In this document: positions 59,035-64,000 of the stretch, piece by piece
How the letters are laid out: the number at the start of each line of letters is the position of its first letter
Numbering within the stretch: position 1 is the first letter of the stretch
Source of the DNA: Liriodendron chinense
Lineage: Eukaryota > Streptophyta > Magnoliopsida > Magnoliales > Magnoliaceae
Length of the DNA stretch: 64,000 nucleotides
Direction: 5' to 3'
Assembly (NCBI GenBank): GCA_003013855.2
Contig: PVNU02001473.1
Span: 186,001-250,000, forward strand
Notes under the pieces: model-generated
Databases searched by the model: none
What the model saw: only the letters and a program-made list of their open reading frames with translations
What the model was told of the DNA's origin: nothing
Made by a program: the position numbers and the translations under genes

Positions 59035-59540
59035 CTGTAAGCTTTGTAGGGTCCACCGTGAAGTCTGTGCGACATCCAGTCCATCCATTAGTTTCGCAAC
59101 TCATGTTAGGACACGAGTCCAAAAAAAAGTATAGCAGATTTAAAATCAAAATGAGACCCAACATAAGAAATAGATGAGATTGAATGCCCACGGTTGAAAC
59201 CTTTTCACAGCATTAAAGTCATGGATAAGGCTGATATTTGTGTCTTCCATTCATTAGTCCAAATAACCTTATGAACTGTTTGGATGGTGGACAATGTGCC
59301 CAGAAAGGTTTCAATTGTTAGAGTCCCTTGATATACATTGAGAGGCCATTCTCTAATAGCCCGAGCTTTTCAGAGAGGAAAGTCTATCATCTAACAGCTC
59401 TCAGCGTTTAGATCAAGTGGTTGTTTGACATCAATGGTGAGTGTTTCCATGTCCACTATTTCCTATGGTGCTGCCCACTTGAGTATTTGATCTATTTCAT
59501 TTTGGGCAGCCTACAAAATGGGCACCATTAGCCCTTATTG
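59035..59540. repeat. Degraded inverted-repeat MITE copy
   Basis: It begins GTAGGGTCCACCGTGAAGTC with CCAGTCCATCCATTAG, has the GTTGAAACCTTTT core and a GCCCACTTGAGTATTTGATC right part, but the right terminus is lost. A phrase about 'CTCTAATAGCCCGAGCTTTT' / CATCTAACAGCTC interrupts it. Confidence 0.5.
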
Positions 59541-60660
59541 GCTCTTCAAACCTATCATGGGGAAGGGACAAGAGCCCATACTATGATGCCTTTGAATGGA
59601 CGGTCAGGATCTTTGATATTTTTCAATATGGAATGTCCATGATGGTGCCTATTTGGTGAACGGTCTAGATTACCATGTGATGAGGGAGGAAAAGGGATGA
59701 GATGTTGGAACTTGGGAGACCCCGAACAAGTGGCTGAGAATGGGCTGGGTTTGGGCCAGGCCTGGACCGAGCCTGGCATGAGCTGAAAAGTTGGTTGGGC
59801 CTGACCTCAATCCGTGCCGACCACAAATTTCGGCAAAGCCCAATTTCTCACTTGAGTGTTCCTAAATCCTAATCCATCCGTTGATCAAGTAAGCGACAAA
59901 TGCACAAAGAAATAGCCATTTAGAAGAATAAGATCAACGGTCCACATTGAATATACACGTGTTGCCTAACTAATAATTGGAATTTTTATACTTGTACGGT
60001 AAGACCCACGTACATACAAAGACGGTCAGGGCTGGGCTAAAATGACTTGAGCCTAAGCCTGGCTCAAAAATTGATTGGGCCATGCATGCCAGACCCGATG
60101 GTCCACCCAGCCCGTTGCCTCTGCCCTTAGTTATGATCAAACGGTAGTTGAGAGGCTTTCCAATGATGATGAAAATCCCATTTTCCAATGTGCCGAACGT
60201 CTTGTTGGGCTTGTGGGCCTGAACTGCCTTCAATTGGGCCTCTAAACCGTACTAGGGTATGGGCCTGAATTTCAGGTCCGTTGATAAATGAGTTGGACTT
60301 TGGCCCAACTTTGGAACATTTTCCACATCACATGCCCACCCCGAGTCCATCTATCACTGCTACGGACGGGATTTCAGGCCTAATTAATCAATGGGCCTAC
60401 TATGGCCCAGCTAGACTCAGCCCGTTGCTGACCCGATTATACATGTGTCTGAGTTCAACTTTGAAATGAATTTTGCTGTAGAAAGAATGCTTTTTGGATT
60501 GTAGTATTGCAATTTCAATTACTTTCATGTGATCAAACTTGCAAGGTGTGCCTACGCATAGATTGGGCCACCTAAGGAATGGACCCCACCTAAACATAGA
60601 AAGTAGTGTATTTTGGTAAATGTGGTATACACCCAAGTTTAGGTGGACCCATTAGGGCAC
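59541..60660. other. Non-coding stretch with hAT-like GGGCC-rich patches
   Basis: At 59740-59830, 60026-60120 and 60230-60430 there are GGGCCTGA / TTGGGCC-rich segments resembling hAT subterminal DNA; the middle one begins TCAGGGCTGGGC and ends CAGCCCGTTGCC. No transposase or gene was recognised. Confidence 0.4.
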
Positions 60661-60910
60661 GCTCATAGTTTGAAAACATCAAAAAGCTCCACTAGACTCG
60701 AATCCCAGTCGAGTCAAGTTGACTAGGAAACTCAGATGAGTTTTTCAGTAATATTTAATATTTTATTATAAAAAAATGTCAGTCTGTGTCGAGTCAAGTT
60801 GAGCTTGTTGAGTTCTCACCGAGTTGTGATTCAGTGGTGTTTTTCTCGAGTCTGGGTGCAATCTGGTCGAGTGAATCGACTCGGGCGAGTCAAGTTTTTA
60901 AAGTATAAAG
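60661..60910. repeat. hAT-like short element with GAGTCAAGTTGA motifs
   Basis: TAGTTTGAAAACATC on the left and CAAGTTTTTAAAGTA on the right are imperfect mirrors. The interior has repeated CGAGTCAAGTT / GACTCGA motifs. The target duplication is not clear. Confidence 0.5.
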
Positions 60911-61166
60911 CACAGGAAATTCCTCTAGGGAATGCAGGGCCCAGCTTTAATGAAATGGATGGTGGATAGAATGTGGGAGATACGATTTTTATAGGCATGT
61001 TGGCTATCTTTGGCAGTATTGCAGGCTCCTAGAGTGGTAGGGTTTGGAATGGGAGAGGTGATCATTCCAAAGTGAGAAAAGGGGGCCACCTTTCCATGAG
61101 CCCCTCCCTTTTGCATTTGCATTGCATGTTCCTTGAATGAGAAAAAGTCCTTCCACGTCGATTTAC

Positions 61167-61212
<46 letters not shown>

Positions 61213-61860
61213 GTGTGTGTGTTTTGTACCTCAAGTCATAACAGCCCAAATAGTGGGACCCACTTTAAATGGCTGATAACCCAAATCTAAATAGTGGGAT
61301 CCAATTTATATGAATTATAATCCAAACCCAAATGGTGGGACCCGGTTTTTGTGGATTATAACCCGAGCCTAAATAGTGGGACCCACCAAATCGTGGGGCC
61401 CAGTCTATATGGATTATAAACCCAAAAATCATACCAAAAAATAAAAATAAAAATTACACTGAAAATATGGTCCTTTGGTGATTGGTGGACAACCAATCGA
61501 TGTCAGAAATGAAAAAAGTGGTAAATGTTCCAAGTCCAACAAACAAATGGCAATTAATTAGAGGCCAGGATTGTCTAATTATTTTGATTTTGGGGATATG
61601 ACCAACATACAAGTGGGTCCTACGATTTGAGACTGAGCACCTTTGGGTTGACGAAATTCATGAACATGAGTGGGCGTTTTGTGGGAGAGTGTGTATGAGA
61701 GAGAGAGAAAGGGTGGCATGGCATGGCATGCTCGATTCAATAAAAAAGCAAAGACATGAATATAATAAAACACGCCACGCACCTTGCATGCCACTGCCCC
61801 CAAAATATTCCTTTCCTTTCCTCTTTTTTTGCTTCCCACTCACTATCAACACACCCTCAT
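60911..61860. other. Non-coding stretch with a GA microsatellite
   Basis: It contains (GA)n at about 61169-61209. At 61230-61410 there is a reiterated phrase of about 60 bp (AATAGTGGGACCCA... GGATTATAACCC) in four imperfect copies. No gene is supported. Confidence 0.5.
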
Positions 61861-61867
61861 CATTTCA

Positions 61868-61869
<2 letters not shown>

Positions 61870-61920
<51 letters not shown>

Positions 61921-61940
61921 CCCATTATATTACAAAAAGG

Positions 61941-61978
<38 letters not shown>

Positions 61979-62000
61979 CCCATTTCATTACAAAAAGGCC
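61870..62000. repeat. Duplicated (TC)n unit
   Basis: A (TC)n run followed by TTCCCCCATTATATTACAAA and AAGGCC is repeated once, with a shorter (TC)n run and ATTTCATTAC in place of ATTATATTAC. This is a duplication of a microsatellite together with its 3' flank. A further (CT)n run lies at 62378-62411. Confidence 0.85.
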
Positions 62001-62374
62001 ACTCGTAATGACACTCAAATTGACTTAAAAACACCTTTTCCTTCTTTCTTTACACCATGCACTTTTGCAAAAAGCTTTTACAGAAAAGAAATTTAAATGA
62101 AGTACCAAGACCAAGCTCCTCCTTTTTTTTTTTTTTTTCTTTTATATATATATATATATTTTAATAAATCTTTGTCTTTTGACAAGGAATAATCTAGTGT
62201 ACCAACGTACACAAAGGCCCATGGGTCACAATGAAATAAATCCCCATTATGTCATGATTTGATGGACCTTAAGTGGTATACTTCAACTTTAAAACCTTCC
62301 TTGCATATATGGTGGGCCCCACAGCTCTCTCCTATAGACCATTGGCTCCGTGTATAAGCTGCTGCATAAGAGTA

Positions 62375-62413
<39 letters not shown>

Positions 62414-62960
62414 AAATTTATGGGGCCGAGTTGGTCTTTGTTTATTACTTTATCTTTAATTTTTCCCATTCAAAATTTCAAAAATCCTTTCCTAGGCCAT
62501 CACAATTATTATTATTACTTTTTATGGGGACTTTTTATTTTTTAGTTTTTTACTTTACCCACACACCTACACCACACACTCACACACCCACACATGGGCA
62601 CTCAATCTCATGATTTCAGTGTTAAAATAGAGTCAATCTACCATTGAGCCATAGAGCTAAACCCCTTTTTTACTGACGATATATAAGGTGCACTGGTTAA
62701 TAAAAACTCCCTTTTTATTTCATTTATGCTAAGTCGTAGTACAACTTTGTATCACTTCGTGCTAATAATAAAGATTTGATAGCTTATGGTTTAAATGAAG
62801 GTATGATCTTCAATTAAATGTACAACTTTGTACTATTTATTTCATTTTAGTAATAAAAGAATTGATGACTAGCAGTTTAACTAAAGACATGATCCTTGAT
62901 ACAGTGGAATGAGAGAAGAAGATTTGTGTAGCTGACCACAATCAATTGGAATACCACTCT
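62001..62960. other. Non-coding stretch
   Basis: Simple repeats and AT-rich DNA. A small LINE-tail-like phrase GTGTAGCTGACCACAATCAA lies at about 62926. No gene was recognised. Confidence 0.4.
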
Positions 62961-62962
62961 AA

Positions 62963-63188
62963 GGGTCTGTTTGGATGCAACTATACAAAGGGAGGTTTCC
63001 TGCCTGCTTTGTTGGTTGACTCGTTGATTTAGCAAATGAGCTTTTTAGTGCTTGCTAATTTATTTTGATGAGAGGGGTCTGATGGGGTTTAAGAAGGTGC
63101 ATTCAAACATATAATATGAACTTAGTTCGGATAAAAAAGTGCTTAAGTGTTAAAACATTCCCTTTTGAGGGTGTATCCAAACAGGTCC
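62963..63188. mobile_element. Tourist-like MITE (226 bp)
   Basis: Inverted ends GGGTCTGTTTGGATGC and GTATCCAAACAGGTCC are flanked by TAA (62960-62962 and 63189-63191), as expected for PIF/Harbinger-Tourist elements. Confidence 0.8.
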
Positions 63189-63191
63189 TAA

Positions 63192-64000
63192 GCTTGCTTG
63201 ATCAAAGATGACAGTAGGCCATTTAGAAGCATAGATTGCCGACTCATCCAAGTTGATTATGATAGCACATCATTTTCTTCCATGTATAATAGATATTGCA
63301 TTTACTATTTGTCGCCTTATATAGAGAGATTCTTTTCTTCATCTAGGTTGTACATATCTATAAACGCCAAATTATGGCTAAAGTAATTGAAAGAAAATCA
63401 TAGGAGAATTCTCTAACATCTTTAGTGTTTCCTGTGTTATCATGGTATCAGAGACACACATCTGAGCCATCAATCAAATCATTTGCCATCGAAGTCCACA
63501 TCGTGGCTGCTAGTCCAGAGATCGCTCGTGGCCGCATCCCCATTGGCCTTGCCCTATCACTGCACCCCAAGTTACTGTTTGTCATCACGGTCTCAAATTT
63601 GCCACAATACATAGCAGTTGATTCCTAAATTTGCCCATACCAAAACCCCAATCTCGAGTTTGTGATCTTCATGATAGACAGTTCCCTGTTCAGACCTCCA
63701 CCAACGCCATTACCATTGATATATCCCTTAGACGGCACGCATCTCCATCATCACTGCCAGAAACCTTGCCGCTGGCCTATCCCTAAAAACCCACAGCCTT
63801 GCTGCGAATCCTCTGCCCAAACCTTATTCCTTGAAGCATTTGCTGCTTCCGCCACCATCTCTAGCGCACCTACAGACCGAATCCACTACCTACCACAATG
63901 CACCGTCCTCAGATCTAACAGATCTGCCGTCACCATAGACGTACTATCCTAGATCTGTCTTAGTAACATCTTCAATCATAACTGACGAAAATCCGATCAT
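63192..64000 (+). mobile_element. LTR retrotransposon, 5' LTR end and start of internal region (runs off the window)
   Basis: A TATA-like CTTATATAGAGAG (about 63315) and a sequence ending GTGTTATCA at 63442 are followed at once by TGGTATCAGAG (63443-63453), the classic primer-binding site for initiator tRNA-Met used by copia elements. Downstream is CG-richer leader or gag DNA. The LTR's left end was not located. Short ORFs at 63425-63952 have no recognisable domain. Confidence 0.65.

Noticed and set aside
61689..62096. 135-residue Ser/Leu-rich ORF
   Set aside because: Product of (TC)n microsatellites only.

Overview
This is a stretch of plant nuclear DNA. The evidence is three spliced genes with typical angiosperm exon/intron structure (a mitochondrial phosphate carrier, a GDSL esterase/lipase and a URI-type prefoldin) set in a dense layer of plant transposons: CACTA, hAT, Mutator-type and Tourist-type MITEs, Ty1-copia LTRs and L1-type LINEs. 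The most abundant repeat is a roughly 450-500 bp inverted-repeat element whose arms carry GTCCATCCATTTTT-like and GGGCCCACC-like blocks. I associate this repeat with magnoliid genomes (magnolia and laurel relatives). That placement is an inference from memory, not a proof. All homology calls rest on reading translations by eye.

Layout. Bases 1-12303 look like the inside and right end of one very large CACTA-type DNA transposon. Palindromic subterminal repeats occur at both sides, and the right terminus is visible at about 12295-12303. It carries a spliced fragment of a MORC-family GHKL ATPase gene (10075-10930) and two other possible exons. Bases 12304-21740 hold LTR and LINE debris, three hAT elements, a tandem array of about 190-197 bp units broken by two separate LTR-type insertions, and a LINE that was itself hit by a hAT element. 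Bases 21929-23146 are the last three exons of a mitochondrial phosphate carrier on the + strand; its 5' exons are not visible. Bases 24982-28956 (minus) are a complete five-exon GDSL esterase/lipase.

Bases 29100-37530 are transposon-rich: inverted-repeat MITEs, a hAT, a heavily decayed copia element, a Tourist MITE inside it, a copia solo LTR and a Mutator-type hairpin MITE. Bases 37602-51901 (minus) are a complete eleven-exon URI gene. Its introns are swollen by transposons, it has at least two apparent GC-AG introns, and its terminal exon is tandemly duplicated. Bases 52050-64000 contain no gene I can support, only MITEs, hAT elements, microsatellites and, at the right edge, an LTR with a tRNA-Met primer-binding site.

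The three host genes are not an operon and show no shared pathway. The phosphate carrier imports phosphate into mitochondria, the GDSL protein is a secreted hydrolase, and URI is a chaperone-type assembly factor for RNA polymerases. I saw no rRNA, tRNA or CRISPR sequence.
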